The position numbers and the translations under genes are program-made. DNA of 64,000 nt from NCBI RefSeq assembly GCF_023522835.1, contig NZ_JALCZU010000005.1:124001-188000 (forward strand), written 5' to 3'. The notes under the pieces are model-generated. The model ran no database searches, was not told where the DNA came from, and worked only from the letters and a program-made list of their open reading frames with translations. Positions 40,383 through 49,908 of the stretch are shown here, one piece after another. Positions within the stretch are counted from its first letter, which is position 1, and each line of letters begins with the position of its first letter. This stretch comes from Oceanobacillus saliphilus (lineage in GTDB: Bacteria; Bacillota; Bacilli; Bacillales; Amphibacillaceae).

Positions 40383-41450
40383 ATGTTTGAAGATAAAAAA
40401 CGTTTTACGATATTGTATTGGCTGCTGATTGGTATTGTATTATTTATATTTTCCTATTTATTTGTGAAAACAATGCCGTTTTATGCTGCCATTTTATCTT
40501 TTCTGTGGACCCTTTTTATTCCGTTTATGATTGCTGCCTTTATAGCATATTTACTGCATCCATTAGTTGAAAAATTGCACGGTATGAATATTCATAGAGG
40601 ATTGGCCATTCTTCTGATTTATCTTATTTTTTTCGGAGGAGCAGGCTTTTTGTTTTACCGTGGTTATCCAGTAATTGTCCATCAGCTGGGGGATTTAATC
40701 GAGAATCTTCCAGAGTTTATAGCAATGTATGAAAGTCTAATCTACCTTGTATACGATTATACTTCTTTTTTGCCTGAAGCTGTTCATGATAAAATTGATG
40801 AACTTATTTTGTCTTTGGAAAGATCCTTGGATGGTTTGCTGAATAGACTCTTAGCTGGAATTTCCAAAATAATAGATATGATTATTCTCATTTCGTTGAT
40901 TCCGGTGCTTGTCTTTTATTTTATAAAGGACTACTCTAGTCTAAGATCCTTTTTTATGAAGTTTATTCCTTATAAGTACAGAGATGATGCGAAAAAATTA
41001 CTGGTGGAAGTGGATAAAGGTTTGGGAGGTTACATTCGCGGCCAGCTGATTATCAGCTTATTTGTAAGTCTCACGGCACTGATTATTTTTAAGTTGCTTG
41101 ATATCAAATATTCCCTTCTGTTAGCTATTGTTATGGGAATAACAAATATCATACCATATTTTGGTCCCATTATTGGTGCAATACCTGCAGTAACCGTAGC
41201 TTTTACAACAGCTGGGAATAAGGTTGTATTTGTCATTCTTGGACTTTTTCTTATACAAGTAATTGAAGCAAACCTTTTGTCACCATACATAATGGGCAGA
41301 AGTGTAAAAATCCATCCCGTCGCTATTATCTTTGTATTGTTGCTTGGGGCTCAGTTATTCGGAATTTGGGGGATGATTTTGGCGGTTCCCATTCTTGCCA
41401 TAACCAAAGTGATAACGGCTCAGCTTCTCATACTGCGATCCCAGGATTGA
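40383..41450 (+). CDS. AI-2E family transporter (YrrI-like)
   Basis: 355 residues with about eight membrane segments, PF01594 family. Early paired helices, a soluble amphipathic stretch (about 105-165), and the conserved ends VMGITNIIPYFGPIIGAIPA and LLSPYIMGRSVKIHPVAII (in parts). Some members transport Na+/Li+ in exchange for protons or export small molecules; the substrate here is unknown. ATG 40383 has GAGGAG 8 bases upstream. Confidence 0.88.
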   Translation: MFEDKKRFTILYWLLIGIVLFIFSYLFVKTMPFYAAILSFLWTLFIPFMIAAFIAYLLHPLVEKLHGMNIHRGLAILLIYLIFFGGAGFLFYRGYPVIVHQLGDLIENLPEFIAMYESLIYLVYDYTSFLPEAVHDKIDELILSLERSLDGLLNRLLAGISKIIDMIILISLIPVLVFYFIKDYSSLRSFFMKFIPYKYRDDAKKLLVEVDKGLGGYIRGQLIISLFVSLTALIIFKLLDIKYSLLLAIVMGITNIIPYFGPIIGAIPAVTVAFTTAGNKVVFVILGLFLIQVIEANLLSPYIMGRSVKIHPVAIIFVLLLGAQLFGIWGMILAVPILAITKVITAQLLILRSQD

Positions 41451-41475
41451 CAACGCTCAAAAAGTTTCATATAAT
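41447..41475 (+). promoter_or_regulatory. Consensus sigma-A promoter of alaS
   Basis: Perfect TTGACA (41447-41452), 17-base spacer, perfect TATAAT (41470-41475). The -35 overlaps the stop codon of the preceding permease gene. Confidence 0.92.
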
Positions 41476-41489
41476 ATCGCTAACATAAT

Positions 41490-41727
41490 AAATGAAAACA
41501 TGGATGGTTATAAGTACATGAAAAACTGGTTTCAAGAGAGGAATTTCCGAGGCTGAGAGAAATTCCATACACAGATTCATGGAAAGCTAAACCGGAGTAC
41601 GGTTAAACCCCGTCGGTCCCATACCGTTAACATGGTTAAGTGATGAATGATTTTCTCATTCATAATTAGGGTGGTACCGCGATAATATCTCGTCCCTGCA
41701 ATGATGCAGAGAGGGGATTTTTTTGTT
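41490..41727 (+). promoter_or_regulatory. T-box riboswitch controlling alaS
   Basis: AGAGAG of stem I near 41535, specifier GCT (Ala) at 41586-41588 following GAAA, canonical T-box AGGGTGGTACCGCG at 41668-41681, and a terminator (CGTCCCTGCA...TGCAGAGAGGGGAT, about 41690-41718) with a run of seven T. Uncharged tRNA-Ala should promote antitermination. Confidence 0.95.
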
Positions 41728-41887
41728 GTCAGATAAGGAATTAACATGGCGGTGTGGTGAAGTCTTCATTTCATTACTGCTTATAAATGCTTTTTCATAG
41801 AAAAGTATAAACCTTCCCATCTGCATACGTACAACTTTAATGCCACCGAAATGTTTCAATAAAGAATAGTTAATGGAGGAATAAAAA

Positions 41888-44527
41888 ATGAAACAATTAA
41901 GTTCAGCAGAAATCAGACAAATGTTTATCGACTTTTTTAAGGATAAGGGACATCGTGTTGAGCCAAGTGCCTCTCTTGTTCCAAATGACGATCCGACCTT
42001 ACTTTGGATTAATAGCGGAGTAGCCACCTTAAAAAAATATTTTGATGGTCGGGTTATACCTGAAAATCCCCGCATTGTTAACGCACAAAAATCAATTCGT
42101 ACAAACGATATCGAAAATGTTGGATTTACAGCTCGACATCATACATTTTTTGAAATGCTCGGTAACTTTTCGATAGGGGATTATTTTAAAAAGGAAGCAA
42201 TTGAATGGGCTTGGGAGTTTCTGACAAGTGACAAGTGGATTGGCTTTGAAAAGGAACTTCTCTCTGTCACAGTCCATCCGGAAGATGATGAAGCATATGA
42301 TATCTGGCTAAATGATATTAAATTGCCAAAAGAGCGCATTATTCGTCTCGAAGAAAACTTCTGGGATATCGGAGAAGGACCAAGTGGACCAAATACAGAG
42401 ATTTTTTATGACCGGGGAGAAACTTACGGCAATGACCAAAATGATCCCGAACTATACCCTGGTGGAGAAAACAGTCGTTACCTAGAAGTATGGAATCTTG
42501 TTTTTTCTCAGTTTAATCATAATCCTGACGATACGTATACACCACTTCCTAAGAAAAATATTGATACAGGGATGGGGCTTGAACGGCTGACTTCCATTAT
42601 TCAGCAAGTTCCAACCAACTTTGAAACAGATTTATTTATGCCTATCATTCGCAAAACAGAAGCTATTGCAGGTACTGCCTATGGTAAAGATGAAGCAAGT
42701 GATACTGCATTTAAAGTTATTGCAGATCATATTCGAACAGTAAGCTTTGCGATTGGTGATGGTGCTGTTCCTTCGAATGAGGGGAGAGGCTATGTACTAA
42801 GAAGACTTGTAAGAAGAGCTGTTCGGTTTGCTAAGGAGATTGGGATTGAAAAACCATTTATGTATGAACTTGTCGGTACTGTTGGTGAGATTATGAAAGA
42901 TTTTTATCCAGAGGTATTGGAACAACATGATTTTATCCAGAACATTATTAAGATAGAGGAAGAACGCTTCCACGAGACATTGAACGAAGGACTTGAGATT
43001 CTGTCAGCGATCATGGATAAGGAAAAGGCAGCTGGAAATTTAGTATTTCCAGGAGAAGAAGTTTTCCGCCTTTATGACACATTTGGTTTTCCGAAAGAAC
43101 TGACAGCAGAATATGTGGAACAACAAGGCTTCACGGTTGATAACGAGGGATACAATCACGAAATGGATAAACAACGAAAGCGAGCAAGGAGCGCCAGGCA
43201 GAAGGTTGATTCCATGCAAGTTCAGGATACAATACTGAGTGAATTAGATGCTCACAGCAAATTTGTTGGATATGATCAGATGGAAGTTGAAACAACAGTA
43301 GAAACTATCATTGGCGGAAAAGAAGTTATCGGATCGGCCAGAAAAGATGATGAAGTTTTTCTGTTACTGAATGAAACTCCTTTTTATGCTGAAAGTGGCG
43401 GACAGGTTGCAGATAACGGATGGGTTTATACAGATACAGCTTCTGCTTATGTATTGGATGTCCAGAAATCACCTAAAGGGCAAAACATTCACCATGTTCG
43501 GATAAAGGATGGCGAAATTAAAACAGGTGATTCTGTAAAGGCAATCGTAGACTCCCGTTTTAGAAAATCGGTTATTAAAAATCATACTGCTACACATTTA
43601 CTTCACCAGGCACTTAAAGATGTGCTTGGAAAACATGTAAATCAGGCAGGTTCACTCGTTACACCCGAACGATTAAGATTTGACTTTTCCCACTACAGCG
43701 GTGTTTCAAGTAAAGAACTAGAACAGGTCGAACAGATTGTCAACGAAAAGGTCTGGGAATCGATTGCAGTAGCCATTGATAATAAGAAGCTTGATGAAGC
43801 AAAAGAAATGGGTGCAATGGCATTGTTTGGAGAGAAATATGGTGATGTTGTTCGAGTTGTGCAGATTGGTGATTACAGCCTCGAATTATGCGGTGGCTGC
43901 CATGTGACGAATACTTCTGAGATAGGATTATTTAAAATTGTATCTGAAAGTGGTATAGGTGCCGGCACAAGAAGAATCGAGGCCGTTACAAGCAAACATG
44001 CCTACGACTTCCTGAACGACAAGCTTTCTTTATTAACTACTGCTGCAGGATTGTTGAAATCGAATGAAGAACAACTACCTGAACGAATAGAGAATCTGCA
44101 GAACGAGCTGAAAGTCGTACAAAAAGAAAATGAATCCCTTCATGCTAAATTGTCCAATCTAGAAGCTTCATCGATTCTTGATCAGATCGAAAATGTGGAA
44201 GATGTTCCATTGCTCGCTCAAAAAGTAGCTGTCAAAGATATGAATCAACTCAGAAATATGATGGATGGATTGAAACAAAAAATGAATTCTGGAGTAATCT
44301 TACTTGCAGCAGAAAACAATGGAAAAGTTCAATTGGCAGCAGGTGTTTCAAAAGATTTAATTGAGAAAGGCTTACATGCGGGAAACCTTATTAAGCAAGC
44401 TGCAACTATTTGCGGAGGTGGCGGAGGCGGACGGCCTGATATGGCTCAAGCTGGTGGGAAAGATCCTTCCAAAATTGAAGAAGCACTTGTATCCGCCAGA
44501 AAATATATCCAGATGAATATAAAATAG
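41888..44527 (+). CDS. alaS: Alanyl-tRNA synthetase
   Basis: 879 residues, full length. Class II core (residues 1-450) with [10 protein letters not shown]-type motif 1 region, editing domain with zinc ligands HTATH (about 566-570) and CGGCH (about 668-672), and the C-terminal C-Ala domain ending in the glycine-rich [16 protein letters not shown]. Expression controlled by the T-box upstream; GGAGGA ribosome site. About 160 bases of leader separate the terminator from the ATG. Confidence 0.98.
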   Translation: MKQLSSAEIRQMFIDFFKDKGHRVEPSASLVPNDDPTLLWINSGVATLKKYFDGRVIPENPRIVNAQKSIRTNDIENVGFTARHHTFFEMLGNFSIGDYFKKEAIEWAWEFLTSDKWIGFEKELLSVTVHPEDDEAYDIWLNDIKLPKERIIRLEENFWDIGEGPSGPNTEIFYDRGETYGNDQNDPELYPGGENSRYLEVWNLVFSQFNHNPDDTYTPLPKKNIDTGMGLERLTSIIQQVPTNFETDLFMPIIRKTEAIAGTAYGKDEASDTAFKVIADHIRTVSFAIGDGAVPSNEGRGYVLRRLVRRAVRFAKEIGIEKPFMYELVGTVGEIMKDFYPEVLEQHDFIQNIIKIEEERFHETLNEGLEILSAIMDKEKAAGNLVFPGEEVFRLYDTFGFPKELTAEYVEQQGFTVDNEGYNHEMDKQRKRARSARQKVDSMQVQDTILSELDAHSKFVGYDQMEVETTVETIIGGKEVIGSARKDDEVFLLLNETPFYAESGGQVADNGWVYTDTASAYVLDVQKSPKGQNIHHVRIKDGEIKTGDSVKAIVDSRFRKSVIKNHTATHLLHQALKDVLGKHVNQAGSLVTPERLRFDFSHYSGVSSKELEQVEQIVNEKVWESIAVAIDNKKLDEAKEMGAMALFGEKYGDVVRVVQIGDYSLELCGGCHVTNTSEIGLFKIVSESGIGAGTRRIEAVTSKHAYDFLNDKLSLLTTAAGLLKSNEEQLPERIENLQNELKVVQKENESLHAKLSNLEASSILDQIENVEDVPLLAQKVAVKDMNQLRNMMDGLKQKMNSGVILLAAENNGKVQLAAGVSKDLIEKGLHAGNLIKQAATICGGGGGGRPDMAQAGGKDPSKIEEALVSARKYIQMNIK

Positions 44528-44536
44528 GCACAAGGT

Positions 44537-44565
44537 TTGTATCGCCAGCATTAAAAAAGTATAAT
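44537..44565 (+). promoter_or_regulatory. Sigma-A promoter for ireB-ruvX-DUF1292
   Basis: TTGTAT (44537-44542), 17-base spacer, TATAAT (44560-44565), 60 bases before ireB. Confidence 0.82.
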
Positions 44566-44624
44566 AATACCAACAAACATGTTAGAATGGTTTTTAGAAG
44601 GCAAACTTGGAACGAGGTGTCACA

Positions 44625-44894
44625 ATGAGTTCAATTGATAAGACAATGAAATTTAATTTTTCAGAAGAGCCATTTGATCAGGATATTAAAGATATTCTTT
44701 TAAAGGTGCATGAATCACTACAAGAAAAAGGATATAATCCAATCAATCAAATTGTGGGTTATTTACTATCCGGTGACCCTGCTTATATTCCGAGATATAA
44801 CGATGCAAGAAATCTGATCCGCAAAGTTGAACGGGATGAAGTAATTGAAGAGCTTGTAAAATTTTATCTGGAACAGAACAGGGAGAATAAATGA
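44625..44894 (+). CDS. ireB: IreB family regulatory phosphoprotein
   Basis: 89 residues, helical, DUF965. In Enterococcus faecalis IreB is a substrate of the kinase IreK and affects cephalosporin tolerance; the N-terminal Thr-rich stretch ([11 protein letters not shown]) contains the likely phosphorylation region. Core [20 protein letters not shown] is diagnostic. ATG 44625 with GAGGTG upstream. Overlaps ruvX by four bases (ATGA). Confidence 0.92.
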   Translation: MSSIDKTMKFNFSEEPFDQDIKDILLKVHESLQEKGYNPINQIVGYLLSGDPAYIPRYNDARNLIRKVERDEVIEELVKFYLEQNRENK

Positions 44895-45304
44895 AAATAG
44901 CAGGATTGGATGTTGGATCAAAAACCATCGGCGTTGCAGTAAGTGATGCATTTGGTTGGACTGCACAAGGTTTAACGACCATCAAATGGGATGAAAATGA
45001 TATTTACTCTGCCGATGATGAATTAAAATCGATTATAGAAACGCATGAAATTGGAAAAGCTATTGTCGGACTTCCTAAGAATATGAATGGGACAATCGGT
45101 GAACGTGGGGAGGCTTCCCAAAGATATGCACAGCATATTGAGGCAGTCCATGGCATCCCCACAGAGCTATGGGATGAGCGCCTTTCCACCATCGCTGCCG
45201 AACGTGTATTACTTGAGGCAGATATGAGCAGAAAGAAAAGAAAAAAAGTAATTGATAAAATGGCGGCGGTAATGATACTTCAAGGATACTTAAACCAGAA
45301 ATGA
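44891..45304 (+). CDS. ruvX: Holliday junction resolvase-like/pre-16S rRNA nuclease YqgF (RuvX)
   Basis: 137 residues, RNase H-like fold. Starts [18 protein letters not shown] with the first catalytic Asp; [15 protein letters not shown] and [14 protein letters not shown] carry the other conserved residues. The E. coli homologue processes the 5' end of 16S rRNA; junction resolution is less well supported. Conserved triplet ireB-ruvX-DUF1292. Confidence 0.94.
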   Translation: MKIAGLDVGSKTIGVAVSDAFGWTAQGLTTIKWDENDIYSADDELKSIIETHEIGKAIVGLPKNMNGTIGERGEASQRYAQHIEAVHGIPTELWDERLSTIAAERVLLEADMSRKKRKKVIDKMAAVMILQGYLNQK

Positions 45305-45316
45305 AGGAGTGATCAA

Positions 45317-45598
45317 ATGGCTTTGGAAGAAAAAGAAAGAATTATTATACCTGATGAAAATGGTGATGAACATTTGTTCGAAGTCTTATTTACCTTTGAT
45401 GTCGATGAGACAGAACAATCGTATATTGCGGTAGTACCAGCTGAACAGGCAGAAGAGGAAGAAGTCGAAGTTTACGCATTTCGTTTTGAAGAACAGGACA
45501 ACGAAGATTTCACGCTTTTTCCTATTGAATCTGATGAAGAGTGGGAATTGGTGGAAGAAATGCTTAATACATTGGCAGAAGAGGATGACGAGGCATAA
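45317..45598 (+). CDS. DUF1292 protein (YrzB)
   Basis: 93 residues, strongly acidic, with beta-rich DUF1292 pattern (IIIPDENGDEHLFEVLFTFD, then VYAFRFEE). Soluble, function unknown. Follows ruvX by 12 bases with AAGGAGTG; ends the small operon, followed by a hairpin. Confidence 0.9.
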   Translation: MALEEKERIIIPDENGDEHLFEVLFTFDVDETEQSYIAVVPAEQAEEEEVEVYAFRFEEQDNEDFTLFPIESDEEWELVEEMLNTLAEEDDEA

Positions 45599-45612
45599 TA
45601 ATGATTTAGGTT

Positions 45613-45650
45613 AAAGGGGCTGATGTCAGTAACTTAGGCATCAGCTTTTG
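45613..45650 (+). terminator. Terminator after DUF1292 gene
   Basis: GCTGATG (45619-45625) pairs with CATCAGC (45639-45645), 13-base loop, followed by TTTTG. Confidence 0.65.
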
Positions 45651-45669
45651 CCTGTATTCGACTATATTA

Positions 45670-45698
45670 TGGATAAATTGAAGCTTTTTTAGTATAAT
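45670..45698 (+). promoter_or_regulatory. Promoter candidate for mltG
   Basis: TGGATA (45670-45675), 17-base spacer, TATAAT (45693-45698), 26 bases before mltG. Confidence 0.55.
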
Positions 45699-45723
45699 AT
45701 AGCGGATGAAGGGGGGATACTGG

Positions 45724-46842
45724 ATGTCTAAGAAAAAAGAGACTGGCAGTTTCAAGAGCAGCCTACTTGCCAGAAGTGAGGAAGCCAGTACAGTAAGAAA
45801 GATAGTGTCTATCATCCTTGTAGCACTCCTACTCATATTGATTATTGGTGGAATATCTGGGTTTATGTATGTTAAAACAGCATTGCAACCAGTCGATCCA
45901 GAAAGCGATGAGTTGATTACAATAGAAATACCTATCGGCTCTTCCACAACAACAATTTCAACTATTTTGGAGGAAAATGGCATTATCAAAGACGGAAGAA
46001 TCTTCCGTTTTTATACAAAAATCAATAATGAGTCAGCGTTTCAAGCTGGAGAGTATACATTTACACCTGCAGTTACTTTGGATGAAATAATCGAGTCTCT
46101 AAAAACAGGTAGAGTTATATTAGAACCTGTTCATACTATAACAATACCTGAAGGACTGACTGTCGATCAAATAGCAGGGATTTTCAGTGAAAGACTTGAT
46201 TTTACAAAAGAAGCATTTCTGGAACAGGTCAATGATCAAGATTATATGGAAGAGCTGCTGGAAAAATATCCGGACCTTTTAACCGAAACGGTGCTGGATC
46301 CTGATATCAGGACCCCACTGGAAGGTTACCTGTATGCATCGACATATGATTTCTATGAGGAGCAGCCCAGTATTGGGACAATCATTGACAAAATGCTTGC
46401 ACAAACCCAGAGAATTTACGCCAACTATGCGGAAGAACTGGAACAATTAGATTTTACAGTACATGAAGCTCTTACATTTGCCTCCCTTGTTGAAAGGGAA
46501 ACTGCGAGTGAAGATCAGAGAATGCAAATATCCCGTGTTTTCTATAACCGTTTGGAAATAGGAATGCCGTTGCAAACAGATCCAACCGTACTGTATGCAC
46601 TTGGGGAACACAATGAACGGGTAACGTATGCCGATTTGGAAGTTGAGTCACCTTATAATACGTATCATATTGAAGCCCTGCCTATTGGACCGATATCCAA
46701 CTTTGCGGAAAATTCGCTAAAGGCTGTCGTTGAACCTGCAGAATCTGACTATTTGTATTTCCTTCATGATTCACAAGGTAATATTTATTATGCTGAAACC
46801 TATGATGAACATTTACAAAACAGGGATGAATACATGAATTAA
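45724..46842 (+). CDS. mltG: Endolytic murein transglycosylase MltG
   Basis: 372 residues. Cytoplasmic basic N-terminus, one membrane helix (about 30-52), then an extracellular LysM-like part and the YceG catalytic domain. Catalytic Glu is in FASLVERETAS (about residue 259), with PLQTDPTVLYAL downstream. It cuts nascent glycan strands and is thought to end elongation. ATG 45724 with AAGGGGGG upstream. Confidence 0.95.
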   Translation: MSKKKETGSFKSSLLARSEEASTVRKIVSIILVALLLILIIGGISGFMYVKTALQPVDPESDELITIEIPIGSSTTTISTILEENGIIKDGRIFRFYTKINNESAFQAGEYTFTPAVTLDEIIESLKTGRVILEPVHTITIPEGLTVDQIAGIFSERLDFTKEAFLEQVNDQDYMEELLEKYPDLLTETVLDPDIRTPLEGYLYASTYDFYEEQPSIGTIIDKMLAQTQRIYANYAEELEQLDFTVHEALTFASLVERETASEDQRMQISRVFYNRLEIGMPLQTDPTVLYALGEHNERVTYADLEVESPYNTYHIEALPIGPISNFAENSLKAVVEPAESDYLYFLHDSQGNIYYAETYDEHLQNRDEYMN

Positions 46843-46881
46843 AATGGAAATGTGAAGACGACTTCACATTTCCCGTTTTTT
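46843..46881 (+). terminator. Terminator after mltG
   Basis: 12-bp perfect stem (46846-46857 with 46862-46873), loop ACGA, followed by CGTTTTTT. Confidence 0.9.
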
Positions 46882-46934
46882 ATTGTTAGTTAAGAAAGTA
46901 TTCTAAAAGTACATTTAATTAAAGAGGTAACAAG

Positions 46935-47576
46935 ATGAGCGAAAAACTGAACAATTATTTAATAGAGACACTGCCGCAGCAACATCAGTGGGTTACCGAA
47001 TTGGAAGCAAAGGCTAAAGCAGACAATGTTCCAATTATGGATAGAGCTGGTATTCATTTTGTGATGCAGCTTGTCCGTATGTCCAAGCCTGCCAGAATTT
47101 TGGAAGTAGGAACTGCAATAGGCTATTCCGCATTAAGAATGCTAGATGCCAATCCGGATTCCTCTATTGTTACAATCGAAAAAGATAAAGAGCGTTATGA
47201 AGAGGCAATCACTACTATCGATAAATTGAATAGACAATCCAAAATAGAAGTAATACTTGGGGATGCATTGGATAAACTAATGGAGCTTTCATTGCAAAAA
47301 AATACATTCGATTTAATATTCATAGATGCTGCAAAAGGACAATACCAACGATTTTTTGAGCTTGCTGATCCAATGCTTAATAAAAACGGAATAATCATTT
47401 CTGATAATGTATTGTTTAGAGGGTACGTGGCAAATCCAGAGAATGTACCAAAAAGGTATGAAAAGATGGTGGAGAGATTAAGGAAATATAATGAAATGCT
47501 AATGAACCATCCAAATTATACGACATCCATTGTGCCCATTGGTGATGGAGTGGCAATAAGCTATAAACAGAGTTAG
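46935..47576 (+). CDS. trmR: tRNA 5-hydroxyuridine methyltransferase TrmR
   Basis: 213 residues, class I SAM methyltransferase of the catechol O-methyltransferase-like family (motif I ILEVGTAIGYSALRM at about 54-68; FDLIFIDAAKGQY). In B. subtilis the homologue YrrM methylates ho5U34 to mo5U in several tRNAs. There the next two genes, trhP1 and trhP2, make the hydroxyl precursor; here udk follows directly. Confidence 0.88.
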   Translation: MSEKLNNYLIETLPQQHQWVTELEAKAKADNVPIMDRAGIHFVMQLVRMSKPARILEVGTAIGYSALRMLDANPDSSIVTIEKDKERYEEAITTIDKLNRQSKIEVILGDALDKLMELSLQKNTFDLIFIDAAKGQYQRFFELADPMLNKNGIIISDNVLFRGYVANPENVPKRYEKMVERLRKYNEMLMNHPNYTTSIVPIGDGVAISYKQS

Positions 47577-47597
47577 GAAAGGGGCTTCGAATTTGCT

Positions 47598-48239
47598 ATG
47601 AACAAGAAACCGGTAGTTATTGGTGTGGCCGGGGGAAGCGGCAGTGGAAAAACTTCTGTAACGCGCTCCATTTGCAAACGATTTACAGATAAGACAATAC
47701 TCGTCATCGAACAAGACTATTATTATAAAGATCAGAGTCATCTTCCACTAGAAGAGCGATTAAATACAAACTATGATCATCCATTAGCATTTGATAATGA
47801 TTTATTAATAGAGCATCTGCATCAATTAATGGACAACAATCCCGTTGAAAAACCTGTATATGATTATAAAATTCACACAAGATCAGATGAAGTTATCCAT
47901 GTAGAACCAAAAGAGGTTATTATCGTAGAAGGTATTTTAATTCTGGAAGATCCAAGACTAGTCGAATTAATGGATATCAAGGTATTTGTAGATACAGATG
48001 CAGACTTGAGAATCATCAGAAGATTGCTGAGGGATATTAAAGATAGGGGCCGCACGCTTGATTCAGTAATCGATCAATATATCAATAATGTAAGGCCATC
48101 CCATCTCCAATTTATCGAACCAACGAAGCGATATGCAGACATCATTATACCAGAAGGTGGACAAAATCATGTAGCAATTGATATTATGGCTACAAAGATT
48201 GAGACTATATTATCAAAAAGCAGAAATAAAATAAATTAG
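47598..48239 (+). CDS. udk: Uridine/cytidine kinase
   Basis: 213 residues. Phosphorylates uridine and cytidine in pyrimidine salvage. P-loop GGSGSGKTS at about residues 12-20, DYYYKDQSH, and DHPLAFD are typical. 21 bases after trmR; ribosome site AAAGGGG is rather far (about 13 bases) from the ATG. Ends before a terminator-like hairpin. Confidence 0.96.
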   Translation: MNKKPVVIGVAGGSGSGKTSVTRSICKRFTDKTILVIEQDYYYKDQSHLPLEERLNTNYDHPLAFDNDLLIEHLHQLMDNNPVEKPVYDYKIHTRSDEVIHVEPKEVIIVEGILILEDPRLVELMDIKVFVDTDADLRIIRRLLRDIKDRGRTLDSVIDQYINNVRPSHLQFIEPTKRYADIIIPEGGQNHVAIDIMATKIETILSKSRNKIN

Positions 48240-48248
48240 TTAAAAATA

Positions 48249-48277
48249 TTGAAAAAATATTTCAAATCTGCCATAGT
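48249..48277 (+). promoter_or_regulatory. Promoter candidate in the greA leader
   Basis: TTGAAA (48249-48254), 17-base spacer, CATAGT (48272-48277). It lies upstream of the hairpin at 48308, so a transcript from here would pass through that terminator before greA. Confidence 0.4.
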
Positions 48278-48307
48278 TATGAATAGTATATTCTTAATAC
48301 CCAACGC

Positions 48308-48333
48308 ATAAGCTTAAAAGCTTATTTTTATTT
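48308..48333 (+). terminator. Terminator hairpin between udk and greA
   Basis: ATAAGCTT/AAGCTTAT (48308-48315 with 48318-48325) followed by TTTTATTT, 28 bases before the greA ATG. Acts as the udk terminator and possibly as a greA attenuator. Confidence 0.75.
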
Positions 48334-48360
48334 GCACAGTGAAAAGAAGGAGTGTTTTTA

Positions 48361-48837
48361 ATGGCTGTAGAGAAAAGTTATTACATGACCCAAGAGGGGA
48401 AAGAGAAATTAGAGAAAGAATTGCATTTTTTAAAGACAGATAGAAGGCAGGAAGTAGTGGAACGGATTAAAGTTGCACGTGACTTCGGCGATCTATCCGA
48501 GAATTCCGAATATGATGCTGCAAAAGATGAACAAGCTTTCGTTGAACAACGAATCACTCAAGTGGAAAAAATGATCCGCAATGCTGTTATCATCGAAAAT
48601 GATAATGATAATCCAAATGTGGTCTCACTAGGGAAGTCCGTAACATTTGCTGAATTACCAGATGGTGAAGAAGAAACCTATACAATTGTAGGCAGCGCAG
48701 AGGCTGACCCATTTGAAGGTAAAATATCCAATGATTCTCCGATGGCGAAAAGCTTATTGGGACATGAAATAGGTACAGAGGTCACAGTAGCAACACCTGG
48801 TGGAGATATTCAGGTTAGAATTGTAAAAGTTGACTAA
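48361..48837 (+). CDS. greA: Transcription elongation factor GreA
   Basis: 158 residues. N-terminal coiled coil (residues 1-75) with the acidic tip [18 protein letters not shown] that enters the RNA polymerase secondary channel and stimulates transcript cleavage, then an FKBP-like C-terminal domain ([19 protein letters not shown]). ATG 48361 with AAGGAG; upstream in-frame codons lack a ribosome site. Confidence 0.97.
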   Translation: MAVEKSYYMTQEGKEKLEKELHFLKTDRRQEVVERIKVARDFGDLSENSEYDAAKDEQAFVEQRITQVEKMIRNAVIIENDNDNPNVVSLGKSVTFAELPDGEEETYTIVGSAEADPFEGKISNDSPMAKSLLGHEIGTEVTVATPGGDIQVRIVKVD

Positions 48838-48848
48838 TCATTCGAATG

Positions 48849-48878
48849 GAAAAAGCGGGGAGCATTCTCCGCTTTTTT
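48849..48878 (+). terminator. Terminator after greA
   Basis: AAAAAGCGGGGAG pairs with CTCCGCTTTTTT around a short loop; T run continues. Confidence 0.88.
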
Positions 48879-49209
48879 ATTGCATTTCGAATATCTTTTC
48901 GTTCCATTGCGGAATGATAAAGTACTCATAAAATTGCGTTTAATTTTGAAAGTGTTGAGGAATGAATGGTGAACTTTTGAGCCAGGTGACGAAATATCAG
49001 GTCAGTGGGTTACAATGATTGTCGAAAGAGATACATCTCCGCTCTGAGGTTGCTGCTTCCTGACCAGGTTATTTAGTAACTTGGATGATATCAACTGAGG
49101 ACGTGAAGGAGTAAACTCATATTTATATTTGTAAGCTTTGTAATATGTTTTGAATCGGCATATATCCTATAATATGATATTATAATATAGAAATGGGGAG
49201 GGAATAGAA
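48879..49209. other. 331-base spacer before yrrS, no gene recognised
   Basis: No reading frame longer than 20 codons with a ribosome site. TATAAT occurs at 49168-49173 and 49181-49186 in an AT-rich block next to yrrS, without a convincing -35. Short repeats CAGGT/CTGACC occur around 48995-49070 but give no clear stem. A small RNA cannot be excluded. Confidence 0.4.
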
Positions 49210-49878
49210 GTGAGCAATGACAAACATTCACGCTTGAACAAATTTGAAAAACGCAGAAAAAATACGAAGGCAATTTCTATTTTCCTTCTAGTTGGAGCAT
49301 TTCTTTTGATCGTATTACTGGGAATCTGGTTTTTTGGTGGCGGTAATGATGAAACCGAAGATAATACGACATCGAATGGAGGAAAGGAATCATCAGACTT
49401 CCTGATCACCGAGCAAGAAGATGAAGAAGAGACTGATGAGAATGCTTCTGATAATGATTCTGAACATAATGATTCTAATAGAGAAAACAGTGAGTCAGAA
49501 GAAAACGAAGAAGAGAATCAGGAAGACGAAAATAGAGAAATAGAGCCTGCGGAACCATCTGATGATAATGTTGCCCAAGCATATACAGGCAACTGGGAAC
49601 CAATTGGCACGGAACAGGAAGGTCCTCACACAACCGATTTTAATACCGGGTCTCAGGATCGGATTGAAATTAAAAGGGCTGCTTCTGTAGCAACCGGAAT
49701 CAACGAGGACGATATGATTGAATGGTGGGTTGAAAATGGTGGGGACCAAAGGGTAATTGCTACGGTTTCCCATCGTGATGAACCAGACGTCTATCGTGTC
49801 TTCCTTTCCTGGGTAGATAATGAGGGATGGCAACCGACAAAAGTGGAAATTCTTATTGAGAATGATAAAATTCGATGA
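49210..49878 (+). CDS. yrrS: YrrS-like DUF1510 membrane-anchored protein
   Basis: 222 residues from GTG with GGGAGGG upstream. Basic cytoplasmic N-terminus (LNKFEKRRKNTK), one membrane helix (about 22-44), a very acidic low-complexity linker (about 50-120, Glu, Asp, Asn, Ser) and a C-terminal extracellular DUF1510 domain (about 135-222). Function unknown; B. subtilis yrrS lies next to a penicillin-binding protein gene, missing here. Confidence 0.85.
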   Translation: MSNDKHSRLNKFEKRRKNTKAISIFLLVGAFLLIVLLGIWFFGGGNDETEDNTTSNGGKESSDFLITEQEDEEETDENASDNDSEHNDSNRENSESEENEEENQEDENREIEPAEPSDDNVAQAYTGNWEPIGTEQEGPHTTDFNTGSQDRIEIKRAASVATGINEDDMIEWWVENGGDQRVIATVSHRDEPDVYRVFLSWVDNEGWQPTKVEILIENDKIR

Positions 49879-49908
49879 ACAATAACTAGACAAAACGGAG
49901 GAAACATC

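Noticed and set aside
45706-45723. Upstream ATG for mltG
   Set aside because: The strong AAGGGGGG ribosome site lies between it and ATG 45724, which is therefore the start.
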